NCBI GenBank assembly: GCA_019084485.1
Contig: JAHRFU010000104.1
Location: 1-49,664 of the forward strand
Origin: Desulforudis sp.
Lineage (GTDB): Bacteria; Bacillota; Desulfotomaculia; Desulfotomaculales; Desulforudaceae
Length of the DNA: 49,664 nucleotides
Reading direction: 5' to 3'
Position 1 is the stretch's first letter; every line of letters starts with the position of its first letter. Both the position numbers and the translations under genes were made by a program. The notes below the pieces were generated by a model that saw only the letters and a program-made list of their open reading frames with translations, was not told the DNA's origin and ran no database searches. Shown one piece after another: positions 17,790 through 25,051 of the stretch.

Positions 17790-18191
17790 CTAGGCCAATG
17801 CCGCTAGAATCACCAAAATCAAGGCCACCGGTAGTCTGGCTAAGGCTACTTTCCGCCACCCCTCGTCCCCCGCTATTGCTGTTATCTTCTTTCGCCCCTT
17901 TTCGCTGAATACCAGAAGTCCACCCTTAATCACCCATCCCAGGGGAATCACCAACATCAGTACCCAACCAGCCCAGGTCTTGTCCGGACTCCCCAAAAAT
18001 GCCGCCAGTGCTACACCATAGAATGCGATCAATAGAACTGAGCCCACGTAGAACCACCAGGGCCGGCGTTCACCGCCGTAGGCACTGCGCTCAATACGCT
18101 GCCAGCGTTCACCCATCACCCACATGGCGAGACTGGTGCCGACCACCCCGGCAGCTAGAACAAACCCAAAGATCTTCACCATCTCCACCAT
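17790..18191 (-). CDS. Small polytopic membrane protein, unknown
   Basis: A 133-residue protein with about four hydrophobic segments: residues 5-25, 47-67, 74-97 and 117-133. Polar loops contain GERWQRIERSAYGGERRPWW and FSEKGRKKITAIAGDEGW. I do not recognise a named function. It is the first gene after the TetR-type operator/promoter and precedes the tetR gene by 12 bases, so it is probably co-regulated with it and with the former ABC exporter. Confidence 0.78.
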   Translation of the reverse strand: MVEMVKIFGFVLAAGVVGTSLAMWVMGERWQRIERSAYGGERRPWWFYVGSVLLIAFYGVALAAFLGSPDKTWAGWVLMLVIPLGWVIKGGLLVFSEKGRKKITAIAGDEGWRKVALARLPVALILVILAALA

Positions 18192-18217
18192 GACCTACAT
18201 CATCCGCCCTAAACCAC

Positions 18218-18240
18218 CCAGTCTAGACCACCTAGTCTGG
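18218..18240. promoter_or_regulatory. Candidate TetR operator, 9-5-9 inverted repeat
   Basis: CCAGACTAG and CTAGACTGG (minus-strand reading) are inverted with 8 of 9 matches around GTGGT. The site ends at the -10 box of the promoter upstream. A looser unit AGAC(C/T)(G/A)GGTGGT is repeated three times across this segment (about 18214-18257), overlapping both the spacer and the operator. Size and position suit autoregulation by the TetR protein encoded downstream. Confidence 0.6.
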
Positions 18241-18268
18241 TTATACCACCCGGTCTAACACGTGTCAA
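18240..18268 (-). promoter_or_regulatory. Sigma-A promoter of the membrane protein-tetR operon
   Basis: Minus-strand consensus -35 TTGACA (18263-18268) and -10 TATAAC (18240-18245) with an optimal 17-base spacer. It is 49 bases before the ATG of the membrane protein. Confidence 0.78.
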
Positions 18269-18352
18269 TGGGTTATTGCCTACTGAATATTGGTTTCGGA
18301 TCTAGGAAGGCTATCTACATACCACAACATGTGGAGGCAAGGAGGAAAAACA

Positions 18353-18703
18353 ATGAGAACCACAACCGCCCTGCTGGTGAAGTTTCTGATGGCCTTCGTT
18401 TTCGCCTACATCGCGTTGACCGTGATCGATGCCAACCCGGTCAGTTGGGTGCTGTTCATTGCCATAGTGGCCACGGCTGTGAATTACCTCTTCGGTGACC
18501 TAGTAGTACTACGAAACTACGGCAACATCGTCGCCAGCGTTGGGGACGGTCTGATGGTGGCCGTCGTGGCATTCCTCTTTGCCCTGTTCATTCCCGTCAT
18601 CATGGTGTCCGCACTGTCCCTGATCGTGTTCGGAGTATTAGTTGCCATAGGCGAATATTTCTTCCATCAATACCTCTTGGCCTCGGACAAGGTCGCTCCT
18701 TAA
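18353..18703 (+). CDS. DUF2512 family membrane protein
   Basis: A 116-residue protein with four hydrophobic segments, starting MRTTTALLVKFLMAFVFAY. The pattern with NYLFGDLVVLRNYGN in the middle and EYFFHQYLL near the end matches DUF2512 (YndM-like), an unstudied Firmicutes membrane family. The frame is open earlier, but AAGGAGG lies just before the ATG at 18353. It is divergent from the tetR operon and ends in a hairpin terminator. Confidence 0.85.
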   Translation: MRTTTALLVKFLMAFVFAYIALTVIDANPVSWVLFIAIVATAVNYLFGDLVVLRNYGNIVASVGDGLMVAVVAFLFALFIPVIMVSALSLIVFGVLVAIGEYFFHQYLLASDKVAP

Positions 18704-18727
18704 TCTAGGGACTACGCCGATCAGGAA

Positions 18728-18760
18728 AGGCGGCCCATCCAACGGGCCGCCTCTATTCCT
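18728..18760. terminator. Intrinsic terminator between convergent genes
   Basis: Arms AGGCGGCCC (18728-18736) and GGGCCGCCT (18744-18752) pair perfectly with a 7-base loop, followed by CTATTCCTT. It ends the DUF2512 gene and may also serve the small minus-strand gene that converges on it. Confidence 0.75.
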
Positions 18761-18771
18761 TCCGAACCCTT

Positions 18772-18993
18772 TTATCTTCTTCTGCGCCTCTTCTTGTTGC
18801 CGGGCCGTTTTCCGCTGGCTTTCGGAGAACCGGTGCGGAGCCACCAGATTCCAAGGCTACCGGCCAGCCAGCCGATCAGAAATCCCCAACTCCAAGTGCC
18901 GGTAACGAGGCCCAATCCAATGAAGACCATAATGCCCGCCGCCGCAATCAGTGCAAATTTGAAGGTTGATGGAGAGTTAAGTCTGTTAGCCAG
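18772..18993 (-). CDS. Small basic-tailed membrane protein with apparent CTG start
   Basis: The minus-strand frame encodes two hydrophobic segments (FALIAAAGIMVFIGLGLVTG and WGFLIGWLAGSLGIWWL) and a very basic tail ending NKKRRRRR. No ATG, GTG or TTG precedes the first helix in frame. A CTG at 18993 lies six bases after AAGGGGGG and would give 73 residues. The only in-frame ATG would cut the first helix. The clear membrane pattern with a basic tail suggests a real gene. No function is known. Confidence 0.5.
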   Translation of the reverse strand: MANRLNSPSTFKFALIAAAGIMVFIGLGLVTGTWSWGFLIGWLAGSLGIWWLRTGSPKASGKRPGNKKRRRRR

Positions 18994-19149
18994 GTAAAGC
19001 CCCCCTTAAGTGCCCTATTCTTTATGTTGTGCATTCCATCTAATGACAATGCTGTACAACCACCGATGGATACCTTCTAATTAGGAGATCTCTGATCTTT
19101 CTACTCTCTTGTGGAGGGCCGTTCGGAAAACTAGGCGAGTTGCGGTCTA

Positions 19150-19240
19150 GCCAACTCCGCGAATACACCAAGGCCATCAACTCGTCGTACGTGCCGGTTT
19201 CGACGATTCGCCCTTTGTCCAACACCACGATTGGGTAAAA
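19150..19240 (-). pseudogene. Fragment of an ABC exporter C-terminus
   Basis: The minus-strand frame reads YPIVVLDKGRIVETGTYDEL, the end of the nucleotide-binding domain of a fused ABC exporter (normally followed by 'LMA-GG-YA-L'). Similarity stops after about 30 residues and a stop codon lies just upstream, so only a fragment remains. It is a second piece of ABC transporter debris in this patch, distinct from the one near 16.5 kb. Confidence 0.6.
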
Positions 19241-19375
19241 CTTTTACTAGATTGCCGTTTTCGACATACTGCTTCTAGATTCCTGCACTTAAGCTACCCC
19301 AGGCTGTCATTGACATGCCTTGCGTCTGACAATCCGTAAGTCTCCGGAAACGCTGTCGCCCATCCCAACAGGTTG

Positions 19376-19404
19376 TTGCAACGTGGTTCTTTGTCGGATA
19401 TAAT
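19376..19404 (+). promoter_or_regulatory. Promoter of the toxin-antitoxin pair
   Basis: TTGCAA (19376-19381), a 17-base spacer and TATAAT (19399-19404) lie 25 bases before the antitoxin start, a near-consensus sigma-A promoter. Confidence 0.7.
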
Positions 19405-19428
19405 GTGACCACATGGAGGTGGGTGGAT

Positions 19429-19695
19429 ATGCAAGTGGGCAGCAGAGAAATAAAGACCCGTTTTAGCCAATATCTGAAGCGGGTTAAAGAAGGAGAAACG
19501 ATTACCATTACGGTACGCAGCGTCCCGGTGGCTAGGTTGGTGCCCTTGAACTCGCCGGTTCCCGAGGGAATAGTCGGTTTGATCGAAGCCGGCCTAGTTT
19601 CCTGGAGCGGAGGTAAACCGAAAGGATTATCTTCGCCGGTCAAGGCACAGGATACCAAAACTCTGGCGGATCTGGTTGCGGAGGATCGGCGGTGA
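19429..19695 (+). CDS. Phd/YefM-type antitoxin
   Basis: An 88-residue protein beginning MQVGSREIKTRFSQYLKRVK and continuing EGETITITVRSVPVARLVPL, the DNA-binding fold of Phd/YefM antitoxins. The C-terminal part, with KTLADLVAEDRR, is the expected toxin-neutralising tail. GGAGGT precedes the ATG at 19429; an earlier ATG in frame lacks a site. It overlaps the downstream PIN toxin gene by 4 bases, so translation is coupled. By analogy it represses its own promoter. Confidence 0.9.
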   Translation: MQVGSREIKTRFSQYLKRVKEGETITITVRSVPVARLVPLNSPVPEGIVGLIEAGLVSWSGGKPKGLSSPVKAQDTKTLADLVAEDRR

Positions 19696-20129
19696 TCGTT
19701 TACCTGGATACCAGTGCCCTAATCAAGCTCTACGTCCAGGAGATAGGCTCCAAATCTATCCGGAGTCTGGTAAATGCTTCGTCCGTAGTGGCCACCTCCA
19801 AAGTTGCCTACGTCGAAGCCCGGGCCGCCCTAGCCCGTGCGCAGCGTGAGGGCATTCTGGACGAAAACAGCTACCATCTGGTGGTTGGTGCCTTAAAGAA
19901 AGACTGGGCCAGCTATCTATCCGTGGAAGTTTCCGAGGTGCTCATCACACTGGCTGGGGACTTGGCTGAGCAGCACCGCCTGCGAGGCTTTGATGCTATT
20001 CACTTGGCTTCTGCCGTAACCATTAGGCGCCAGGTAAAGAGACCCGTAATCGTTTGCTGCTGGGATACACGCTTATGGGAATCATTGCGCGCTTCAGAAT
20101 TTGACACGTTGCCTGAAGAACAACCGTAA
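19692..20129 (+). CDS. VapC-type PIN-domain toxin
   Basis: A 145-residue PIN-domain ribonuclease. It starts with VYLDTSALIKLYV (first catalytic Asp), has the conserved Glu in YVEARAALARA and the later acidic residue in LRGFDAIHLASAV. Such toxins cleave RNA, often tRNA or rRNA, when the antitoxin is lost. The GTG start overlaps the antitoxin stop. Toxin and antitoxin are both intact, so the pair is probably functional. Confidence 0.9.
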   Translation: MIVYLDTSALIKLYVQEIGSKSIRSLVNASSVVATSKVAYVEARAALARAQREGILDENSYHLVVGALKKDWASYLSVEVSEVLITLAGDLAEQHRLRGFDAIHLASAVTIRRQVKRPVIVCCWDTRLWESLRASEFDTLPEEQP

Positions 20130-20165
20130 CCAGCACTGCACAAATTAAGGAGGGATAGAGAGATT

Positions 20166-20339
20166 ATGGCCAAGTGGGTATGTGTTTGCGAATATGTCTA
20201 TGATCCGGAGAAGGGAACGGACGAAATTCCGCCAGGGACCGATTTCGAAGATCTGCCGGAGGATTGGCTTTGTCCTGAGTGCTATAAGGACAAGAACGAC
20301 TTCACGATCGAGTATCTCTATACCCAGAAGAGGCATTAG
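20166..20339 (+). CDS. Rubredoxin-like protein with a C-x-C first motif
   Basis: A 57-residue protein. It has the rubredoxin core [29 protein letters not shown], including the buried Trp before the second cysteine pair. The first cysteine pair is VCVCEYVY: one residue apart instead of the usual C-x-x-C-G, and Gly is replaced by Glu; the second pair is followed by Tyr where Gly is usual. Four cysteines remain, so it could bind iron in altered geometry or another metal. AAGGAGG lies 12 bases before the ATG. It follows the toxin gene by 36 bases. Confidence 0.85.
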   Translation: MAKWVCVCEYVYDPEKGTDEIPPGTDFEDLPEDWLCPECYKDKNDFTIEYLYTQKRH

Positions 20340-20405
20340 CAGTGCAGATAGCGAGGATGAGGTTGCAGTAGGCTTCATTTGAGGGGTACTGTTATCTGTC
20401 AGCGA

Positions 20406-20437
20406 AAGTGGGATGCTGGCATTCGCCAGCCTCCCAC
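20406..20437. terminator. Stem-loop after the rubredoxin gene
   Basis: GTGGGA-T-GCTGGC pairs with GCCAGC-C-TCCCAC around ATTC. The stem is strong but the plus-strand U run is missing. It probably ends or protects the rubredoxin transcript and faces the tRNA genes that converge on it. Confidence 0.55.
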
Positions 20438-20491
20438 GCCCAAAACAATAATTTCCCAAACCCCGAAGGGCTTAGGAATACCTTATTCATT

Positions 20492-20566
20492 TGGTGGGCG
20501 ATACTGGGATCGAACCAGTGACCCCCTGCTTGTAAGGCAGGTGCTCTCCCGCTGAGCTAATCGCCC
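20492..20566 (-). tRNA. tRNA-Val (TAC)
   Basis: On the minus strand a complete cloverleaf: acceptor GGGCGAT/ATCGCCC, D-stem GCTC/GAGC, anticodon arm CCTGC-CTTACAA-GCAGG with anticodon TAC, T-arm ACTGG-TTCGATC-CCAGT, and an encoded CCA. It lies 78 bases after the intron-bearing tRNA and is probably on the same transcript. Confidence 0.96.
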
Positions 20567-20644
20567 TTATTCATTTATCCGGAATCAATCGGCCGATACT
20601 CTACGTCAGTCCGACCTCCGACTTCCGTCCTCTGACTTCTGTTT

Positions 20645-20970
20645 TGGTGGGCCCACCAGGACTCGAACCTGGAACCAGCCGGTTATGCATACCACTTCAG
20701 CTTTCGCTGCCCCTTTCGGGTTTGTGGTCTGGACTATCCCTTCACCCTGCTTGCAGGGTGCCTGCCGTCTAGTCTCTACACCTTCCTCAAGATGAGGCTT
20801 GGCTCGGGATTACCATACCCATTGGCTTAGGCTTCCCCGAGTTTGGCAGGTATCACCCGAAGATTACTCTCCAGGCAGCCCTTGACAGTCAATCATATCG
20901 GAACGTTTTGTGATCCCGACTTAGATCCCCTGTTTCAAGCCGGATGCTCTGACCATTGAGCTATGGGCCC
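20645..20970 (-). tRNA. CAT-anticodon tRNA (Ile2 or elongator Met) split by a group I intron
   Basis: The two ends of this region make one tRNA. The 5' part (20938-20970) gives acceptor GGGCCCA, TA, D-arm GCTC/GAGC and TCCGG-CT. The 3' part (20645-20687) gives CATAA-CCGGC, variable TGGTT, T-arm CCAGG-TTCGAGT-CCTGG, acceptor TGGGCCC and encoded ACCA. Joined, the anticodon loop is CTCATAA. The acceptor is fully paired at 1-72, so it is not the initiator; CAT with A37A38 fits tRNA-Ile2 (lysidine-modified) or elongator tRNA-Met. Pair 27-43 is U-C, a mismatch. The split lies between positions 33 and 34 by this reading. Confidence 0.9.
20688..20937 (-). ncRNA. Group I self-splicing intron in the tRNA anticodon loop (IC3-like)
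   Basis: The 250-nt insert has a complete group I core on the minus strand. P3 pairs CCTGCC (20845-20850) with GGCAGG (20761-20766). P4 pairs CTCGGG (20836-20841) with CCCGAG (20803-20808). P6a is CCTCA-TCT-TGAGG. P7 pairs GACTA (20770-20774) with TAGTC (20732-20736), flanked by the classic AGAGACTAGACGG and ATAGTCCAG. P8 is ACCCTGC/GCAGGGT. P9 region has CCC-GAAA-GGG and CAGC-GAAA-GCTG hairpins. The block order closely resembles the tRNA introns of cyanobacteria and Azoarcus. The last intron base is G. No endonuclease frame fits inside. Confidence 0.92.
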
Positions 20971-20990
20971 ACGGAAAAGCTACAAACTTG

Positions 20991-21019
20991 ATTATAGCGC
21001 AAAACAACCCCGGCGTCAA
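20991..21019 (-). promoter_or_regulatory. Promoter of the tRNA pair, overlapping the rpoD terminator
   Basis: Minus-strand TTGACG (21014-21019), a 17-base spacer and TATAAT (20991-20996). The start point would be about 12-14 bases before the tRNA 5' end. The -35 hexamer lies in the loop and inner stem of the rpoD terminator hairpin. Confidence 0.75.
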
Positions 21020-21027
21020 CGCCGGGG
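21003..21027 (-). terminator. rpoD intrinsic terminator
   Basis: Minus-strand CCCCGGCG-TTGA-CGCCGGGG (arms 21020-21027 and 21008-21015) followed by TTGTTTTG. The stem is perfect over 8 GC-rich pairs with a 4-base loop, 35 bases after the rpoD stop. Confidence 0.85.
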
Positions 21028-21061
21028 CCCGCCTACCCTGGGCTTGGAGTATCCTTGTGCT

Positions 21062-22135
21062 CTACTCCAAGTAGTCCTTGAGCTTCTTGCTCCGGCTTGG
21101 GTGGCGCAGCTTGCGCAACGTCTTGGCCTCAATTTGCCTGATCCGTTCGCGGGTGACCCCGAACTTCTGTCCCACTTCTTCCAGCGTCCGAGCCCGACCG
21201 TCATCCAGACCGAACCGCAGGCGCAACACTCGCTGTTCACGTTCGGTAAGAGTCTTCAAAACCTCGTCCAGCTGCTCCCGAAGTAACGTAAAGGAAGCTT
21301 CCTCAGCCGGAGCCTGGGCATCCTGGTCTTCGATGAAATCACCAAGGTGCGAATCTTCTTCTTCACCAATCGGGGTTTCAAGCGAAACGGGCTCCTGGGC
21401 GATCTTCATGATCTCCCGGACCTTTTCCTCGGAGATATCCATCTCCCGGGCGATTTCCTCAGGTGCCGGTTCACGCCCTAGTTCCTGAAGCAACTGCCGG
21501 GATACACGGATCAGTTTGTTGATCGTTTCCACCATATGCACCGGGATCCGGATGGTCCGGGCCTGGTCAGCGATAGCCCTGGTGATCGCCTGACGAATCC
21601 ACCACGTAGCATAGGTGCTGAATTTGTATCCCTTACGGTAGTCAAACTTCTCAACGGCCTTGATCAGACCGAGGTTGCCCTCCTGAATCAAGTCCAAGAA
21701 CAGCATCCCGCGTCCAACGTAACGCTTGGCGATGCTCACCACCAGACGCAGGTTGGCCTCGATGAGACGGCGCTTGCTTTCCTCGTCCCCGGCCTCCATC
21801 TGCTTGGCCAGGCTGACCTCCAGTTCTGGAGTCAACAGAGGAATGCGCCCGATCTCCTTGAGATACATGCGAACCGGATCATCTATGTCAACGCCATCGG
21901 GTACGGCTATAACGGCTTCCGGTTCTCTAGGTGTATCTTCTAGCTTTTCAAGCTCCGGTGGGTCCGGAATCACGTCGATGCCCATCCCAGCTAGCTTCTC
22001 GTAAACGTCGTCAATCTGCTCCGGTGTCAGGTCGGCACCCTGTAAGCCGTCCATAACCTCGTGATAGGTTAATGATCCCTGTAGCTTGCCCTTATCTACC
22101 AGTTCCTGAATGGAAGTATTCACTTCTTCCCGCAC
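21062..22135 (-). CDS. rpoD: RNA polymerase primary sigma factor RpoD/SigA
   Basis: The housekeeping sigma factor (357 residues), giving promoter recognition at -10 and -35. A short region 1.1-like N-terminus ([19 protein letters not shown]) is followed by region 1.2 ([17 protein letters not shown]), region 2 with [20 protein letters not shown] and the -10 binding [17 protein letters not shown], region 3 ([16 protein letters not shown]) and region 4.2 HTH ([20 protein letters not shown]). Length equals Gram-positive SigA proteins. GTG start with GGGGGGAG. It follows dnaG by 16 bases, forming the classic macromolecular-synthesis operon. Confidence 0.97.
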   Translation of the reverse strand: MREEVNTSIQELVDKGKLQGSLTYHEVMDGLQGADLTPEQIDDVYEKLAGMGIDVIPDPPELEKLEDTPREPEAVIAVPDGVDIDDPVRMYLKEIGRIPLLTPELEVSLAKQMEAGDEESKRRLIEANLRLVVSIAKRYVGRGMLFLDLIQEGNLGLIKAVEKFDYRKGYKFSTYATWWIRQAITRAIADQARTIRIPVHMVETINKLIRVSRQLLQELGREPAPEEIAREMDISEEKVREIMKIAQEPVSLETPIGEEEDSHLGDFIEDQDAQAPAEEASFTLLREQLDEVLKTLTEREQRVLRLRFGLDDGRARTLEEVGQKFGVTRERIRQIEAKTLRKLRHPSRSKKLKDYLE

Positions 22136-22151
22136 ACTTACTCCCCCCTTT

Positions 22152-23921
22152 CTAGGGTGTCTTCATTAGGTTGTTGATGACTATCATCAGTTCGGTTGCC
22201 CGCTTAAGGTCGCCTGCACGTTCGGCGGCGTCGAGGTCCGCCAAAAGGTCTCGTTTCTGTTGCCGCTTGTCACTCAGCTTAATGGTCCTCATGTAGTCCT
22301 TTAACAGTACTTCCCTGTCTCCCTCTGGCAGTTCCCCGGCCATTACCGCTCCAAGGAGGTGTTGGTCATCATCATTCAGGTCGTTGGCCAAAAACGCCGG
22401 CTTACAGTCCCCGTTGCTCACCCGACACTGAAACGCATCGAGTATATGTTGGTAGCCATTGTTTACAAAAAACCGCTCACCCAGTTCCGGTCTTACCGCT
22501 TCAAGGTACTCCGGGTTCTCTATGACCATTCGCAGCAGGCCGAGTTCCGCCTGTTGCCTGGCGTGGGGTTTATTGGTAACTATATTATGCAGCTTTTTAG
22601 CAATTTTATCCGAATTTGGCCATTTCTCTGGCCCACCGGCCCCAAATCTACCTATTTCGGCCTTAACCGTTTGCGGATTCAGCCCTAGTATGGCAGACAC
22701 CTTAAGGATGCTAATTTCCCGGTCAACCTCACTGTTCATCGCTCGAATATTAGGTACTATTTGCTGTACTATATTCAGGCGATGCTGCGGAGCATCACTG
22801 GGCATCTCTGCCAGGACGTGATGCAGTTTGTACTCCAGCAATGGTGTGGCTATGTCTACCAAGTGCTTCCATCCGTCCAGACCCTGCTCCCTAAGGAACT
22901 GATCCGGGTCCTGGCCTTCCGGAACAGATACAACCCCCACCCGGCAACCCAGATCCTGCAAGATATCTAAACTTCTAATCGTCGCCTTGATTCCGGCTGG
23001 ATCCGCATCGAAGGCTACCAGGACATCCATTGTGTGCCGCATCAACAGCCGGCCCTGATCCCTGGTCAGGCTGGTCCCTAGAGCGGCCACCACGTTGCAG
23101 ACCCCGTACTGGTGCGCCGCAATGACATCCAGATATCCTTCCACGATAACAACCCGGCCTTCCTCCCGGATGCCCTGCTTCGCAAGGTGTAGGCCGTAGA
23201 GGTATTTCCCTTTTTGGAAGACCGGAGTCTCCGGGGAATTCAGGTATTTCGGAAGGCTGTCATCCAGCACTCGCCCGCCGAAGCCAACCACCCTGCCCCG
23301 AACGTCCCACACCGGGAAGATGATGCGGTTTCGAAACCGGTCGTATACGCCGCCCCGCTCCGATTTTACCGCAATACCCGCACGTACAAGCTCGACATCG
23401 GTGAGCCCCTTGCGCCGCATAAACCCCGACAGCGCCTCCCATCCGGATGGGGCATAGCCGATTTGAAACTGATCCTGTACGTCCAACGGAATACCACGCT
23501 GTTCAAGGTACATCCGTGCCGTCCGACCCGAATCCTCCTCAGCCAGAGCCCGGCGGTAGAAGTCCCGGGCCAAGGCATTGATCTCAAAGGTCGGATCCAG
23601 TCGCTCATCGGCACGTGAGTCCGTATCCGGAATGTGCACTCCAACCCGCTCTGCCAGATAGCGTACACTTTCCGGAAAGCTAAGGTTCTCCTTAAGCATG
23701 ATGAACCTAAAGACATTGCCTCCGGTACTACACCCGAAACAATAGAACATCTGGCGCTCGGAGGTAACCGTAAACGAGGGTGTCTTTTCCTGGTGAAAAG
23801 GACACAGCCCAATGTAGTTGCGCCCTTTGTGCTCCAGCCGGACATAATCGGTGATTACCTCAACGATATCGGACCGGTTCTGGACGTCATCCACCAGTTC
23901 TTCGGGAATTCGCCCGCTCAC
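22152..23921 (-). CDS. dnaG: DNA primase DnaG
   Basis: Makes RNA primers for replication. The zinc-binding domain is [20 protein letters not shown] with later CFGCSTGG; the catalytic TOPRIM domain has [25 protein letters not shown] and [10 protein letters not shown]; a C-terminal helicase-binding region follows. I take the GTG at 23921 (589 residues), whose product begins like other DnaG proteins ([12 protein letters not shown]) and which follows GAGGG; an ATG six codons earlier is possible. rpoD follows 16 bases downstream and dgt precedes. Confidence 0.96.
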   Translation of the reverse strand: MSGRIPEELVDDVQNRSDIVEVITDYVRLEHKGRNYIGLCPFHQEKTPSFTVTSERQMFYCFGCSTGGNVFRFIMLKENLSFPESVRYLAERVGVHIPDTDSRADERLDPTFEINALARDFYRRALAEEDSGRTARMYLEQRGIPLDVQDQFQIGYAPSGWEALSGFMRRKGLTDVELVRAGIAVKSERGGVYDRFRNRIIFPVWDVRGRVVGFGGRVLDDSLPKYLNSPETPVFQKGKYLYGLHLAKQGIREEGRVVIVEGYLDVIAAHQYGVCNVVAALGTSLTRDQGRLLMRHTMDVLVAFDADPAGIKATIRSLDILQDLGCRVGVVSVPEGQDPDQFLREQGLDGWKHLVDIATPLLEYKLHHVLAEMPSDAPQHRLNIVQQIVPNIRAMNSEVDREISILKVSAILGLNPQTVKAEIGRFGAGGPEKWPNSDKIAKKLHNIVTNKPHARQQAELGLLRMVIENPEYLEAVRPELGERFFVNNGYQHILDAFQCRVSNGDCKPAFLANDLNDDDQHLLGAVMAGELPEGDREVLLKDYMRTIKLSDKRQQKRDLLADLDAAERAGDLKRATELMIVINNLMKTP

Positions 23922-23942
23922 CACGATCACCCTCAACATCCC

Positions 23943-23978
23943 GGCCAGCAGCCACTTATTAGAATATTCGCTGCGGCC
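23943..23978 (-). other. Stem-loop between dgt and dnaG
   Basis: On the minus strand GGCCGCAGC pairs with GCTGCTGGCC (one bulged base), about 20 bases before the dnaG start. It has no U run. It may be a processing or translation-control element in the leader of dnaG-rpoD, or only a spacer. Confidence 0.35.
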
Positions 23979-24008
23979 AACTATTTTCCTGCCCTATGTC
24001 GACAATTT

Positions 24009-25031
24009 TTAAGGGTCTTCAAACACCCGAAAACCTCTGGGTACAAACAGTTTCTGAAAAACGGCAACCGCGTAACGGTCTGTCATGCCAGCAATATAGT
24101 CACATACGGTCTGGTGTACCCCAAAGTCGTCCATCCGTTTCAAGTATTCGGGCGGCAGAATCCGCACGTTTTCAACGTGGTAGCGGTATAGGCTCTGCAC
24201 CACGTGCCTGGCTTTTGATTCCTCACGCTTCGCCTCGGAAGCCAGGTACACCTTTTCGAACATGAAGTTTCGCAGATTCTCCACCGCCCTGCGCACACGG
24301 GCGGTCATTTGAATCCTGGGTTTTCCAAAACTGGCCTTAATAACGTCGGTCACCATAGTATCTATCCGCTGACGATGCTCCTGACCCAGGACGCTGAGGC
24401 ATTCCTGCGGCAACTGGCCCAGAGTCAACACGCCGCCCCGAATGGCGTCATCAATATCGTGGTTAATATAGGCGATGCGGTCTGCAAGAGCTACGACCTG
24501 TCCCTCGAGCGTCTCCGGCAAGTCCAGGCCGGTATGCTTCCGAATGCCATCCCGTACTTCCCAGGTGAGGTTCAGACCCCCCTCTTCCCCCTCCAGGACT
24601 TCGACCACGCGCAGACTCTGCTCATTGTGTTCGAAGCCACCCGGGTGAACCTCGGCCAGAGCCTGCTCCCCGGTATGGCCAAATGGTGTATGGCCAAGAT
24701 CGTGTCCCAGAGCAATGGCCTCGGTCAGGTCCTCGTTCAGACGTAAGGCCCGGGACACGGTACGGGCGATCTGGGCCACTTCCAAAGTATGAGTCAGGCG
24801 GGTCCGATAATGATCCCCCTCCGGAATGATAAATACCTGGGTCTTGTGTTTTAACCTGCGAAAGGCCTTAGAGTGAATGATCCGGTCACGGTCCCGCTGA
24901 AAGGCAGTCCGCACCGCACACGCAGGCTCCGGACTCACCCGCCCCCGGCTGTCTCGGCTGCGGCAGGCCTTCGGGGACAGATTTCGGGCTTCGAGTTCTT
25001 CCGTCCAGCCACGGAGACTGGATGCATCCAT
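24009..25031 (-). CDS. dgt: Deoxyguanosinetriphosphate triphosphohydrolase-like protein
   Basis: A 340-residue HD-domain dNTPase that converts dNTP to the nucleoside and tripolyphosphate. The HD ligands are in RTRLTHTLEVAQIAR, LGHDLGHTPFGHTGE and ADRIAYINHDIDDA. The N-terminal SPEPACAVRTAFQRDRDRII and FRRLKHKTQVF blocks are typical of the shorter Gram-positive branch. It starts with ATG after AGGGGGCGG and lies upstream of dnaG-rpoD, the order common in clostridial genomes. Substrate preference among dNTPs cannot be read from sequence. Confidence 0.94.
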   Translation of the reverse strand: MDASSLRGWTEELEARNLSPKACRSRDSRGRVSPEPACAVRTAFQRDRDRIIHSKAFRRLKHKTQVFIIPEGDHYRTRLTHTLEVAQIARTVSRALRLNEDLTEAIALGHDLGHTPFGHTGEQALAEVHPGGFEHNEQSLRVVEVLEGEEGGLNLTWEVRDGIRKHTGLDLPETLEGQVVALADRIAYINHDIDDAIRGGVLTLGQLPQECLSVLGQEHRQRIDTMVTDVIKASFGKPRIQMTARVRRAVENLRNFMFEKVYLASEAKREESKARHVVQSLYRYHVENVRILPPEYLKRMDDFGVHQTVCDYIAGMTDRYAVAVFQKLFVPRGFRVFEDP

Positions 25032-25051
25032 CTAAACCGCCCCCTGACGAT

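Larger units (their letters stand above)
19000..19404. other. Mostly non-coding stretch with an ABC fragment
   Basis: Apart from the ABC exporter fragment near 19150-19240 and the toxin-antitoxin promoter at its right end, I see no gene here. A short palindrome GTAAAA-C-TTTTAC lies near 19236-19248. The stretch looks like decayed sequence between two functional units. Confidence 0.4.

Noticed and set aside
20688-20937. Homing endonuclease in the intron
   Set aside because: The 250-nt insert has no open frame of useful length and no LAGLIDADG, GIY-YIG or HNH motif.
23260-23845. Alternative frames inside dnaG
   Set aside because: They overlap the zinc-finger and TOPRIM coding region and show no domain of their own.
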